From Novosphingobium sp. UBA1948 (lineage in GTDB: Bacteria > Pseudomonadota > Alphaproteobacteria > Sphingomonadales > Sphingomonadaceae): 7,655 bases of DNA. Positions within the stretch are counted from its first letter, which is position 1; every line of letters starts with the position of its first letter. This document shows, one piece after another, positions 1-6,133 of the stretch. The position numbers and the translations under genes were made by a program. The notes under the pieces were generated by a model. That model was given only the letters and a program-made list of their open reading frames with translations, was not told where the DNA came from and did no database searches. The DNA lies in contig DDES01000162.1 of NCBI GenBank assembly GCA_002336765.1, positions 40,401 through 48,055 on the forward strand, read 5' to 3'.

Positions 1-298
1 TGCCGCTGCCCGAATGCTGGGCCGCCACCAGACCTGGAACCGCCTCGAGCAATTCGGCGGTGCGCAGCAAGGGCCGGACAAGCAGATCGGAGCCTGACAG
101 GCTGCCCTCATTCGCGGAGGTGGCGATGCCGATCTTGGCCTCGCCGCGCCCGAACACGACAATCGGCGCATCCGGCGATGGTGATGGCGTGGTTTGTGCT
201 TGCACGGTGCCCGTCATGGCGAGGGCAAGCGCCAGCGTGGCGCGTGAAGCGTGGCGCACAAAGCGTGGTGGAAGGGGGTTAAAGCACCAAGGGGTCAA
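1..298 (-). CDS. TonB-dependent outer-membrane receptor, N-terminal fragment (runs off left edge)
   Basis: Reading leftward on the minus strand gives 99 visible residues before the window ends. With the TTG start at 298, residues 14-34 form a signal peptide: Arg-rich VRHASRA, a hydrophobic LALALAM core, and a VQA/Q cleavage site. After a Thr/Pro/Ser linker, residues of the type IVVFGRGEAKIGIATSANEG and then RPLLRTAELLEAVPGLVAAQ followed by HSGSG match the start of the plug domain of TonB-dependent receptors, where LLExVPG and QHSGxGKANQ are family hallmarks. Such receptors import scarce ligands (iron chelates, sugars, aromatics, peptides) across the outer membrane with energy from TonB-ExbBD. 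The ligand cannot be told from this fragment. The start is uncertain. TTG at 298 has a GGGAG site 6 bases upstream. GTG at 259 gives a more compact signal peptide but no ribosome site. ATG at 217 would remove the signal peptide and is unlikely. The gene is divergent from the membrane-anchored regulator-like gene at 414. Confidence 0.85.
   Translation of the reverse strand, partial: MTPWCFNPLPPRFVRHASRATLALALAMTGTVQAQTTPSPSPDAPIVVFGRGEAKIGIATSANEGSLSGSDLLVRPLLRTAELLEAVPGLVAAQHSGSG
234..275. repeat. Three AGCGTGG heptamers at an exact 14-bp period
   Basis: AGCGTGG occurs at 234-240, 248-254 and 262-268. The first two units share ten bases (AGCGTGGCGC). The period of 14 is not a multiple of three, so it does not produce a repeated peptide, although it lies in the signal-peptide coding region of the receptor. 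It could be chance in GC-rich DNA or a regulatory array. Confidence 0.6.
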
Positions 299-413
299 GA
301 CTATCTCCCGTGTCGGGCGGACCTGCCGCCGCGTCTGTTGCCATGGCGGTGCCGCGTTTGGTTAGCCAAAGCTTGTGAATTACGGTTCCCATTCCTGTTA
401 ATGCTTGTTAAAA
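299..413. promoter_or_regulatory. Divergent intergenic region between receptor and membrane-anchored regulator
   Basis: These 115 bp separate two divergent genes, so promoters for both should lie here or just inside the genes. The half nearest the regulator (about 365-413) is distinctly AT-rich. The best plus-strand candidate is TTGTGA at 373-378 and GTTAAT at 397-402 with an 18-bp spacer. That would start transcription only a few bases before ATG 414, giving an almost leaderless message, which agrees with the lack of a ribosome site there. Neither hexamer is a strong match, so this is a tentative reading. I saw no convincing minus-strand promoter for the receptor and no clear palindromic operator. 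Confidence 0.25.
305..309 (-). promoter_or_regulatory. Ribosome binding site supporting the TTG start of the receptor
   Basis: On the minus strand GGGAG lies at 309-305, six bases before TTG at 298-296. It is the only Shine-Dalgarno-like site in front of any candidate start of the receptor. The sequence before GTG 259 (CCACCACGCTTT) has none. Confidence 0.45.
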
Positions 414-1691
414 ATGGGCGTGGAACCAGCCCCAACCTCTGCGCTCCCGCCGCAGGAGCCCGATGCGCTTTTGGCCGAGGCCGAGCGTTTGCGCGCGGCT
501 ATGGCCTTTGGCCGCTCGCGCAAACTGATCGGCCTGTTCGACTATCTGGTGGCGCAGGCGCAGACAGGGCATCAGCCCAAGGAGGTCGAGATCGCGATGG
601 CGGTGTTCCGTCGCAGCGCCGATTTCGATGCCATGCAGGACGCCTCGGTGCGGGTCTATGCCCACAAGCTGCGGCGGCGGCTCGATGAAGCCTATACCGC
701 TGCGCCGCAAGGCAGCTTGCGGCTGGTGCTGCCGCCCGGCGAATACCGGCTGGGCCTGACCAGCATCGCGGCGGATGAATCCGCGCCCATGCCGTCGTTG
801 ACAACCGAGGGTTTGACACACCGGCTGACCGGTCGGCATCTGGCGCTGTCCGGGTTTGCGTTGTTGCTGCTGGTGGTCGCTGGCCTGGGGCTGTGGCGCA
901 TGGCCAGACCGGATCGCCCTGCACCGCCCGCGCCCTTTGCCGCGCTGCTCGCCAATGGCAAGCCAACCGTCATCGTGGTGGGCGATTACTATCTGGTTGC
1001 CGAAACCGACGGGATGGAGGTGAAGCGGTTGGTGCGGGAGTTCGACATCAACTCGCCGGTGGAGCTGCAAACCTATCTGGCCACCAGCCGCCATGCCCCT
1101 TCCTATGAGGACAGCGGCATCCGCTATCTTCCCACCTCGGCGGGCTATGCCACGGCGCGGGTGTCGGCGGCACTGGCAAGCTGTGGCCAGCCTGCGCCCG
1201 ATGTGCTGCTGGCCTCCGAACTGACGCCCGAGCGGCTGCGAACCAGCAATCTTGTCTATATCGGCTATTACAGCGGGCTGGGTGCCCTGCGCGACATCGT
1301 GACGCAGGTGTCGCATTTCCAGACCGGCCCGAGTTTCGACGAATTGACCGATACGACCAGCGGGCGCCACTATGTCAGTCAGGAAGCCTATAGCTATGCG
1401 CCCAATCTGCCCTATCGCGAATTCGGCTCGGTGATGAGTTTCGGCGGGCCGGATGGCACGCGGATCATCGTGCTGGCGGGCACGCGCGATGTCGCGGTGC
1501 GGCAGTTGACTGACACGCTGCTGCGCGGCGGGCCGGAAGCGGATAGCGCCGTCACCCGCAATCTGTCGGGGGATGGCGAGGTCCTGTTCGAGGTGACCGG
1601 GCTGAATGGCGTCAATGTGCAGGCCCATGCGCTGTCCGGCGCGCGGATCGGGGTCAAGGCGCTATGGGCGCAGAGCGCGTCGCAACCGTAA
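414..1691 (+). CDS. Membrane-anchored winged-helix regulator-like protein with periplasmic C-terminal domain
   Basis: A 425-residue protein with a ToxR/CadC-like layout. Residues about 34-115 resemble the winged-helix-like module found at the N-terminus of many proteobacterial TPR or cyclase proteins: a helix ending in LFDYLV, then KEVEIAMAVFRRSADFD, then VRVYAHKLRRRLDEAY, then a hairpin RLVLPPGEYRL. The Arg/Lys-rich KLRRRL segment would be the recognition helix. Residues 143-161 are a single hydrophobic transmembrane helix followed by RMAR, and a Pro-rich linker leads to a C-terminal domain of about 245 residues that I do not recognise. That domain has the segments PTVIVVGDYYLV, NLVYIGYYSGLG and TRIIVLAGTRDV. 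I infer a one-component regulator with a cytoplasmic DNA-binding head and a periplasmic sensor, perhaps acting on the divergent receptor. ATG 414 is chosen; an in-frame TTG lies at 405, and neither has a good ribosome site. DNA binding is untested, so the fold could instead serve protein contacts. Confidence 0.7.
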   Translation: MGVEPAPTSALPPQEPDALLAEAERLRAAMAFGRSRKLIGLFDYLVAQAQTGHQPKEVEIAMAVFRRSADFDAMQDASVRVYAHKLRRRLDEAYTAAPQGSLRLVLPPGEYRLGLTSIAADESAPMPSLTTEGLTHRLTGRHLALSGFALLLLVVAGLGLWRMARPDRPAPPAPFAALLANGKPTVIVVGDYYLVAETDGMEVKRLVREFDINSPVELQTYLATSRHAPSYEDSGIRYLPTSAGYATARVSAALASCGQPAPDVLLASELTPERLRTSNLVYIGYYSGLGALRDIVTQVSHFQTGPSFDELTDTTSGRHYVSQEAYSYAPNLPYREFGSVMSFGGPDGTRIIVLAGTRDVAVRQLTDTLLRGGPEADSAVTRNLSGDGEVLFEVTGLNGVNVQAHALSGARIGVKALWAQSASQP

Positions 1692-1729
1692 CCCGCCGCG
1701 CCCCTGCCGGTCATTAGGCTCCTTGCCGG

Positions 1730-2611
1730 TCAGTCGGCCAAGGTGCATCCCGCTAACCGCTCGAGCGAGCGCACCAGCGCCGAGTGATCGAGATCGCCTT
1801 CGCCCGCCGCCCGCGCGCTGTTCATCAACTGTTGGCAAAATCCGGTCTGCGGCAGAGACAAGCCCAGCGCGTTGCCGCCCTCCATCGCCAGCGACAGATC
1901 CTTGTGATGCAGATTGATGCGGAAGCCCGGCGCGAAGGTGCGCTCGATCATGCGCTGGCCATGCACTTCCAGCACGCGCGAACTGGCAAAGCCGCCCAGC
2001 AGAGCCTCGCGCACCCGCGCCGGATCGGCCCCCGCCGCCTTGGCGAACAGCAGCGCCTCGCCCACCGCCGCGATGTTGAGCGCCACGATGATCTGGTTGG
2101 CGACCTTGGTGGTTTGTCCGTCGCCTACCGGCCCGACATGGGTGATATTTTTGCCCATCAGCTCGAACAGCCCGCGCGCCCGTGCGAAATCCTCCGTCGC
2201 GCCGCCGACCATGATGGTCAGGCTGGCCGCCTTGGCCCCCACTTCGCCGCCCGATACCGGCGCGTCGAGATAGGCAGCGCCAAGCGCGGAAACTCTCGCG
2301 GCGAAGTCCTTGGTGGCAATGGGCGAGATCGAGCTCATGTCGATCACCAGCTTGCCCGCGCCGAGCCCTTCGGCAACACCCTGCGGGCCAAACAGCGTGC
2401 TTTCGACCTGCGGCGTATCGGGCACCATCGTGATGATTACCTCGGCGGCGGCGGCCAGTTCGGCGGCCGAGGCGCAGGCCGAGGCGCCCGCCGCGCACAG
2501 GTCGGCGGCAGCCGCGCTGCTTTCCAGCACCAGCAACGCATGCCCGCCCGCCAGCAGATGGCGTGCCATGGGGCGGCCCATGATGCCAAGGCCGATAAAT
2601 CCGATTTTCAT
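1730..2611 (-). CDS. garR: 2-hydroxy-3-oxopropionate (tartronate semialdehyde) reductase, GarR/GlxR type
   Basis: A 293-residue member of the 3-hydroxyisobutyrate dehydrogenase family. It is predicted to reduce tartronate semialdehyde to D-glycerate with NAD(P)H in the cytoplasm. The N-terminus carries the Rossmann signature GFIGLGIMGRPMA (residues 4-16). The substrate-binding motif DAPVSGG is at 116-122, followed by IMVGG at 133-137. The catalytic lysine is K169 in GQTTKVANQ (165-173). The C-terminal part (NQIIVALNIAA, FAPGFRINLHHKDL with K237) is close to E. coli GarR/GlxR as I remember them, and less like true 3-hydroxyisobutyrate or sulfolactaldehyde reductases. Length is normal. ATG 2611 overlaps the stop of the amidohydrolase as ATGA, so translation is probably coupled. 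GGGAG lies 7 bases upstream. The kinase at 6134-7075 would use its product. A related beta-hydroxyacid dehydrogenase activity cannot be excluded. Confidence 0.85.
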   Translation of the reverse strand: MKIGFIGLGIMGRPMARHLLAGGHALLVLESSAAAADLCAAGASACASAAELAAAAEVIITMVPDTPQVESTLFGPQGVAEGLGAGKLVIDMSSISPIATKDFAARVSALGAAYLDAPVSGGEVGAKAASLTIMVGGATEDFARARGLFELMGKNITHVGPVGDGQTTKVANQIIVALNIAAVGEALLFAKAAGADPARVREALLGGFASSRVLEVHGQRMIERTFAPGFRINLHHKDLSLAMEGGNALGLSLPQTGFCQQLMNSARAAGEGDLDHSALVRSLERLAGCTLAD

Positions 2612-3516
2612 GCTGGAACTCCCGTTATCGAAGGGGAAGAGGCGGTTTCCGCCTCGCGAAAGAACAGGCGGCGGGCATTGGCACGCAACACATCGCGCCG
2701 CGCCGCGCCGGACAGGTCCGCCACCGCCGCAAGGCCGAGTTCGACCGCCTCGTCATAGCGCATGCCAGTGGGCACAATATCGCTGCCCCATAGCAGCCGC
2801 TCGGCACCGAAGCGCCCGGCCACCGCAGCGATAGCCTGCGCGGGGGGGATACCTGCGGCGACGCATCGGGCCAGCGCCAGCGTGGTGAACCGGAAATGCA
2901 CGGCAGGATCGTCGGCCCATGCCAGAAAGGCGCTGTCCATGCCGAAGTCTGGCGCGGTCAGGTCGATATTGGTCAGATTGTCGAGCACCAGCGTCACTGC
3001 GGGATAGCGCGTGCGCAAGCGACTCAGGCGGGCCAGCCCCTCGGCCCGCGTCCAAGGGAAGAGATGGATCTGCATCACACCGCCGCGCTCGGCCAGCAGT
3101 CGCCATTGGGCCTGCGCCAGTGGTCCGTCGAGCCAGTCGAGCGGGGCGCCTTTTGCCGGTTCCATCAATCGCAGCGCGGCCACCTCCTTGCGTTCGAGCA
3201 TGGCCGCCGCCGTGGTGACGCTGTCGGGAGCCAGACTGTCCACCATCACCACCGCGCGCACATGCTGCGGATAGCAGGTCGTCGCGTCGAGAATGTAGCG
3301 GTTGTCATAGCCGTAGCTGCGGCTACGCTGCACCAGAATGGCCCCTTCGCCGCCACAGCGGGCTACGCGGGCCAGAAGCTGCTCGCAGCTCGGTTCCGCC
3401 TCGGGCGGCGGCGCGTCGGGCGTCCTTGGATAGGCTGCGCAATCGGGCGAGGCCACCAGCGCATGGCTGTCGAGCGGTTTGACAGAATCTGTGATCGGGG
3501 AGGCTTGCCGTTGCAT
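2608..3516 (-). CDS. Amidohydrolase-2 (COG3618, LigI/lactonase-like) family protein with altered active-site residues
   Basis: A 302-residue TIM-barrel protein of the Amidohydrolase_2/COG3618 group, whose members include 2-pyrone-4,6-dicarboxylate hydrolase (LigI) and sugar lactonases. Family features are a first-strand DSHALV (residues 16-21), the segment ILVQRSRSYGYDNRYILDA (60-78), LRLM near 115-118, and the C-terminal LLWGSDIVPTG (241-251) with the conserved catalytic aspartate D246. The usual DxHxH motif has lost its second histidine (H18-A19-L20), and the DH pair usual at the end of a middle strand reads D179-N180. The enzyme may therefore be a metal-free hydrolase, as LigI is thought to be, or have changed chemistry. 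It is the first gene of a two-gene operon with the reductase, divergent from the transporter. That context suggests hydrolysis of an imported lactone or similar acid. ATG 3516 is the only sensible start, with no strong ribosome site. The substrate is unknown. Confidence 0.75.
   Translation of the reverse strand: MQRQASPITDSVKPLDSHALVASPDCAAYPRTPDAPPPEAEPSCEQLLARVARCGGEGAILVQRSRSYGYDNRYILDATTCYPQHVRAVVMVDSLAPDSVTTAAAMLERKEVAALRLMEPAKGAPLDWLDGPLAQAQWRLLAERGGVMQIHLFPWTRAEGLARLSRLRTRYPAVTLVLDNLTNIDLTAPDFGMDSAFLAWADDPAVHFRFTTLALARCVAAGIPPAQAIAAVAGRFGAERLLWGSDIVPTGMRYDEAVELGLAAVADLSGAARRDVLRANARRLFFREAETASSPSITGVPA
2619..2623 (-). promoter_or_regulatory. Ribosome binding site of the reductase inside the upstream gene
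   Basis: GGGAG (minus strand, 2623-2619) lies 7 bases before ATG 2611, within the last codons of the amidohydrolase. Together with the ATGA stop/start overlap it fixes the reductase start and implies translational coupling. Confidence 0.65.
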
Positions 3517-3565
3517 CGCTTTAGCTGATAGAGGTGATAAATGATATTCTCAATAGGTAGGCAAT
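3517..3565. promoter_or_regulatory. Divergent promoter region between amidohydrolase operon and transporter
   Basis: A 49-bp AT-rich gap between divergent starts. On the minus strand TTGAGA (3553-3548) and TATCAG (3530-3525) are 17 bp apart, which would start transcription almost at ATG 3516 and leave little or no leader. On the plus strand TTGCAT (3511-3516) and TGATAA (3535-3540) are 18 bp apart, leaving a short leader with AGGTAGG (3555-3561) before ATG 3566. An imperfect inverted repeat ATGATATT (3541-3548) / AATATGAT (3563-3570), with 7 of 8 positions matching, spans the region and could be an operator. All of these are by-eye matches. Confidence 0.35.
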
Positions 3566-4918
3566 ATGATCGAAAAGAATCCGGAAGGAAGCGGGAGAGA
3601 AGCCGATATCGGAGCCATGATCGATCATGGCCCGTGGGGCGCCTATCAGAAGTTCATCATTGCCCTGCTGGCGGTGGCCTATCTGGTGGACGGTATCGCC
3701 AACCAGTCGCTGGGGCTGGCCATACCTGCGCTGACCAAGGCGTGGGGTGCGCCGCGCGAGGCTTTTGCCGCGGTGGCGGCGATCGGATTGGTCGGTCTGA
3801 CGATGGGGGCCGCGCTCGGTGGTGTGCTGGGCGACCGGATCGGGCGCAAGCCGATGCTGGTGGGCAGCGTGGCGCTGTTCGGTGCGATGACCATGGCGGC
3901 GGGTTCGGCCAGTTCCCTGTCCATACTGTTCTGGCTGCGGTTCTTCGACGGGTTGGGGATGGGAGCGATGATCCCCAATGGCGCGGCGATGATTTCCGAA
4001 ACGACGCCGCTGCGCCATCGCTCCTCGGCGATTGCCATCGGTATGGTGTTCATCGCGGTTGGCTCGCTCTCGGCGGGGTTGATCGCTTCGGTGGTGCTGG
4101 TGCATTTCGGGTGGCAGGCACATTTCCATATTCTGGGCGCGGCAGGCGTGGCGGCGGCATTGGGTTTCGTGCTGTTACTGCCTGAATCGCCGGTGTTTTT
4201 GGCGCGGGTGCGGGGTAATTCGCCGCGCCTTGCCGGGTTGATGGCCCGTTTCGGGCAAAATCTGGCGGCCGATCAGGTGTTGGTGCGGCAGGCTGGCGGA
4301 CGCGGCGGGCGCTTTTCGGGCCTTGGCGTGCTCTTCGCACAGGGCGTGGCGGGCAGCACGGTCGCGCTGTGGCTGGCCTTTTTCTTCTGCCTGCTGGCCA
4401 GCTATTCGGTGTTCAGTTGGGTGCCGGCGATGCTGGCGGATCTCGGCTATCCGCTGTCGCTGGCCAGTCTGGGCATGACGGCCAATGGTGCGGGCGGCAT
4501 TGTCGGGGGGCTCATCAGTGGCTGGCTGATCGAGCGCTTCGGGTCACGCCGCGCTATTCTGGGCAGCGCGATGTGCGCGGTCCTCTCGGCCTTGTTGCTG
4601 GGGGGCCTGATCTTTGTGGGCCAGACCTCGCTGGTGGCGATTTTCTCGGCGCTCGCGGTGCTGGGCTTCTTCATCTCCAACGTCCACAACGGCATGTATA
4701 CGCTCTCGGCCTATATGTACCCGCCGCAGGTGCGCAGCACGGGGGTCGGGGCGGCGGCGGCTTTCGCGCGGGTCGGCGCGATTGCCAGTTCCTATGCCGG
4801 TGTGGCGGCCTTGGCGCTGGGCGGCGGCACAGGCTATTTTCTGGTGATCGCGATCTCGATCCTGATCTGCGCGGCGGGCACGGCGGCCATCACGCGGCAC
4901 GTTCCTCCCGTTCGCTGA
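3566..4918 (+). CDS. MFS transporter, AAHS (aromatic acid:H+ symporter) family, PcaK-like
   Basis: A 450-residue inner-membrane transporter with the pattern of twelve hydrophobic helices expected of the major facilitator superfamily. Helix 1 holds the AAHS-type acidic pair (YLVDGIANQ, D42-G43). The loop between helices 2 and 3 carries the MFS signature GGVLGDRIGRKP (85-96). A related sequence, SGWLIERFGSRRA, repeats in the second half, as expected from MFS internal duplication. The C-terminal YMYPPQVRSTGVGAA is also typical of AAHS members such as PcaK and BenK, which import benzoate-like or protocatechuate-like acids with protons. The exact substrate is not readable, and other organic acids are possible. 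The ribosome site AGGTAGG ends 4 bases before ATG 3566. The gene is divergent from the amidohydrolase/reductase operon and probably supplies it with substrate. It ends 8 bp before a strong hairpin. Confidence 0.85.
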   Translation: MIEKNPEGSGREADIGAMIDHGPWGAYQKFIIALLAVAYLVDGIANQSLGLAIPALTKAWGAPREAFAAVAAIGLVGLTMGAALGGVLGDRIGRKPMLVGSVALFGAMTMAAGSASSLSILFWLRFFDGLGMGAMIPNGAAMISETTPLRHRSSAIAIGMVFIAVGSLSAGLIASVVLVHFGWQAHFHILGAAGVAAALGFVLLLPESPVFLARVRGNSPRLAGLMARFGQNLAADQVLVRQAGGRGGRFSGLGVLFAQGVAGSTVALWLAFFFCLLASYSVFSWVPAMLADLGYPLSLASLGMTANGAGGIVGGLISGWLIERFGSRRAILGSAMCAVLSALLLGGLIFVGQTSLVAIFSALAVLGFFISNVHNGMYTLSAYMYPPQVRSTGVGAAAAFARVGAIASSYAGVAALALGGGTGYFLVIAISILICAAGTAAITRHVPPVR

Positions 4919-4926
4919 GGCATAAA

Positions 4927-4966
4927 GGAAAGGGTCTGTCGCGACCGGTCGCGGCAGGCCCTTTCC
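4927..4966 (+). terminator. Long hairpin between convergent genes, probable transcription terminator
   Basis: The left arm GGAAAGGGTCTGTCGCGACC (4927-4946) pairs with the right arm GGTCGCGGCAGGCCCTTTCC (4947-4966). In the plus-strand transcript all 20 positions pair if two G-U pairs are allowed, although the innermost bases must open as a loop. In the minus-strand transcript the two G-U sites become C-A mismatches, but the stem is then followed by a short T-rich TTTATG. It lies 8 bp after the transporter stop and 43 bp beyond the dehydrogenase stop, between convergent genes, so it may act in both directions. There is no proper U-tract on the plus strand. Confidence 0.7.
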
Positions 4967-5009
4967 GCAGATCATCACCAGCGGGTGCGGCGCGGCCACG
5001 CCGCCCCGT

Positions 5010-6119
5010 TCATGCCAGCCAGGGATCGACCACGGCGTGGATCGCGCCTTGCACCTCCTTGCCGCCGGTTGCCTTGATCGCCTTGTGCACATCGGCCAGC
5101 CCGAAAGTGTGGGTGCACATTTTCTCCAGCGGATATTTGCCCGAGCAGATGATGCGCAGCGCTTCCTCGGTGGCGGCATAGGTTCGCCCGCGGCCCGAGC
5201 GCACGGTGAGATATTTCTCTTTCATCACCTGCACCGGAACGCCCGAATCGGTGCAATTGACCCACAGCCACGCGCCCATTTTGGCCAGTTTCAGATATTG
5301 CTGCAAATTGGCGGCCCCCGGATCGCCGGTGGTGTCCACCACCACATCCACGCCAGCGCCCCGCGTGACGCGCATCACCTCGTCCACCAGATCATGCGTC
5401 TCGACATTGATGACATGGTCGGCCCCCAACTCGGGCGCCAGTTGGAGGCGTGGTAGATCGCGCGTCATCCCTGCCAGAATGATGGTCGAGGCCCCCGCCT
5501 CGCGCGAGGCCAGCACACAGCCCAACCCCTGCTGTCCCGGCCCGAGGATCAGCACGGTCTTGCCCGGACCGGTCTGCATGTCCATCGTGGCCCATTGCAC
5601 CCCGTTGCCCAGCCCCACCGCCAGCGTGCCCAGCGATGCGGGCAGATCCTGAGGGATGCGGTGGATCACCGAATTCCACGGCAGGTGCATATATTCGGCA
5701 AAACCGCCCACCAGATGCGGCGCCTGCGTATAGTCCAGCAGGCCGGTGCGGCGCGGATTGCGCCCACCGAAGAAATCGGCATCGGGGCAGAAACGGTATT
5801 CCCCGCGAAGACACCATGCACAGCTCTTGCAGGGGAAATATTCCTGAAGTGCGATGCGTTCGCCTTCCTCCACCTTCCACATGGCGCGCGCCAGCGGCCC
5901 GAGCGCGACCACCGTGCCGATCACCTGATGGCCCATCGCGATCGGTTGCCAGCGTGTCGAACGGTAATGTTCGGGTTCGGCCCCGCCCACGCCGCAGGCC
6001 TCGACCCGCAGGATGCCCTCGGCAGGGCCGATGGCGGGTATGGGGAAGCGCAGAATTTCGGTGGTGTCGGGGGCGGTTTTGACCGCGATGCGGGCGCTGT
6101 CGGGAAGTCTGGTCAGCAT
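5010..6119 (-). CDS. Zinc-type medium-chain alcohol dehydrogenase
   Basis: A 369-residue medium-chain dehydrogenase/reductase, predicted to oxidise an alcohol or reduce an aldehyde with NAD(P). The structural zinc lobe is intact: C97, C100, C103 and C111 in CKSCAWCLRGEYRFC. The catalytic region has C42 in EACGVGG and H64 in MGHQVIGTV. The glutamate that normally follows this histidine (GHE) is Q65, and the usual CGxxGTD pattern is altered to CGVGGAE. The Rossmann motif LGPGQQGLG is at 192-200, and VDVVVDTTG follows further on. Start: ATG 6119 has AGGA 6 bases upstream; an in-frame TTG at 6137 would overlap the kinase stop and lacks a site. It is the second gene after the glycerate kinase, separated by 14 bp, so the two are probably one operon. 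The substrate is unknown; the context suggests a step in the same organic-acid pathway. Confidence 0.8.
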   Translation of the reverse strand: MLTRLPDSARIAVKTAPDTTEILRFPIPAIGPAEGILRVEACGVGGAEPEHYRSTRWQPIAMGHQVIGTVVALGPLARAMWKVEEGERIALQEYFPCKSCAWCLRGEYRFCPDADFFGGRNPRRTGLLDYTQAPHLVGGFAEYMHLPWNSVIHRIPQDLPASLGTLAVGLGNGVQWATMDMQTGPGKTVLILGPGQQGLGCVLASREAGASTIILAGMTRDLPRLQLAPELGADHVINVETHDLVDEVMRVTRGAGVDVVVDTTGDPGAANLQQYLKLAKMGAWLWVNCTDSGVPVQVMKEKYLTVRSGRGRTYAATEEALRIICSGKYPLEKMCTHTFGLADVHKAIKATGGKEVQGAIHAVVDPWLA

Positions 6120-6125
6120 GGCGTT

Positions 6126-6129
6126 TCCT
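6126..6129 (-). promoter_or_regulatory. Ribosome binding site deciding the dehydrogenase start
   Basis: AGGA (minus strand, 6129-6126) lies six bases before ATG 6119, in the 14-bp gap after the kinase stop codon. It favours ATG 6119 over the TTG at 6137. Confidence 0.6.
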
Positions 6130-6133
6130 GTAC

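Noticed and set aside
60..688. Plus-strand open frames across the receptor N-terminus and the start of the regulator gene
   Set aside because: They run antisense to the signal peptide and plug of the receptor and out of frame with the winged-helix domain. No motif or ribosome site was seen.
408..1628. A 406-codon minus-strand open frame opposite the membrane-anchored regulator
   Set aside because: Its product is rich in His, Arg, Gln and Gly with no domain or signal. This is typical of the antisense frame of a GC-rich gene. The plus-strand frame has a transmembrane helix and recognisable motifs.
2608..2611. Possible frameshift between amidohydrolase and reductase
   Set aside because: The ATGA overlap is a normal translational coupling junction. 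Both proteins are full length with their own termini.
1784..2758. A 324-codon plus-strand open frame across the reductase and amidohydrolase
   Set aside because: It lies antisense to two clear enzyme genes with conserved catalytic motifs, and its product is Arg/His/Gln-rich without recognisable features.
3521..4129. A 202-codon minus-strand open frame opposite the transporter N-terminus
   Set aside because: The composition is dominated by Arg, His and Gln and it is the shadow of the MFS gene. It would also remove the amidohydrolase promoter.
3679..4729. Possible fusion or broken transporter, because the frame-shifted ORFs look membrane-like in parts
   Set aside because: The 450-residue frame is intact from MFS helix 1 to the C-terminal AAHS segments with no interruption.
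4369..5181. A 270-codon plus-strand frame running past the transporter stop
   Set aside because: It is a +1 frame shadow of the transporter that crosses the hairpin and enters the antisense of the dehydrogenase. The product is Gly/Arg-rich and has no transmembrane pattern.
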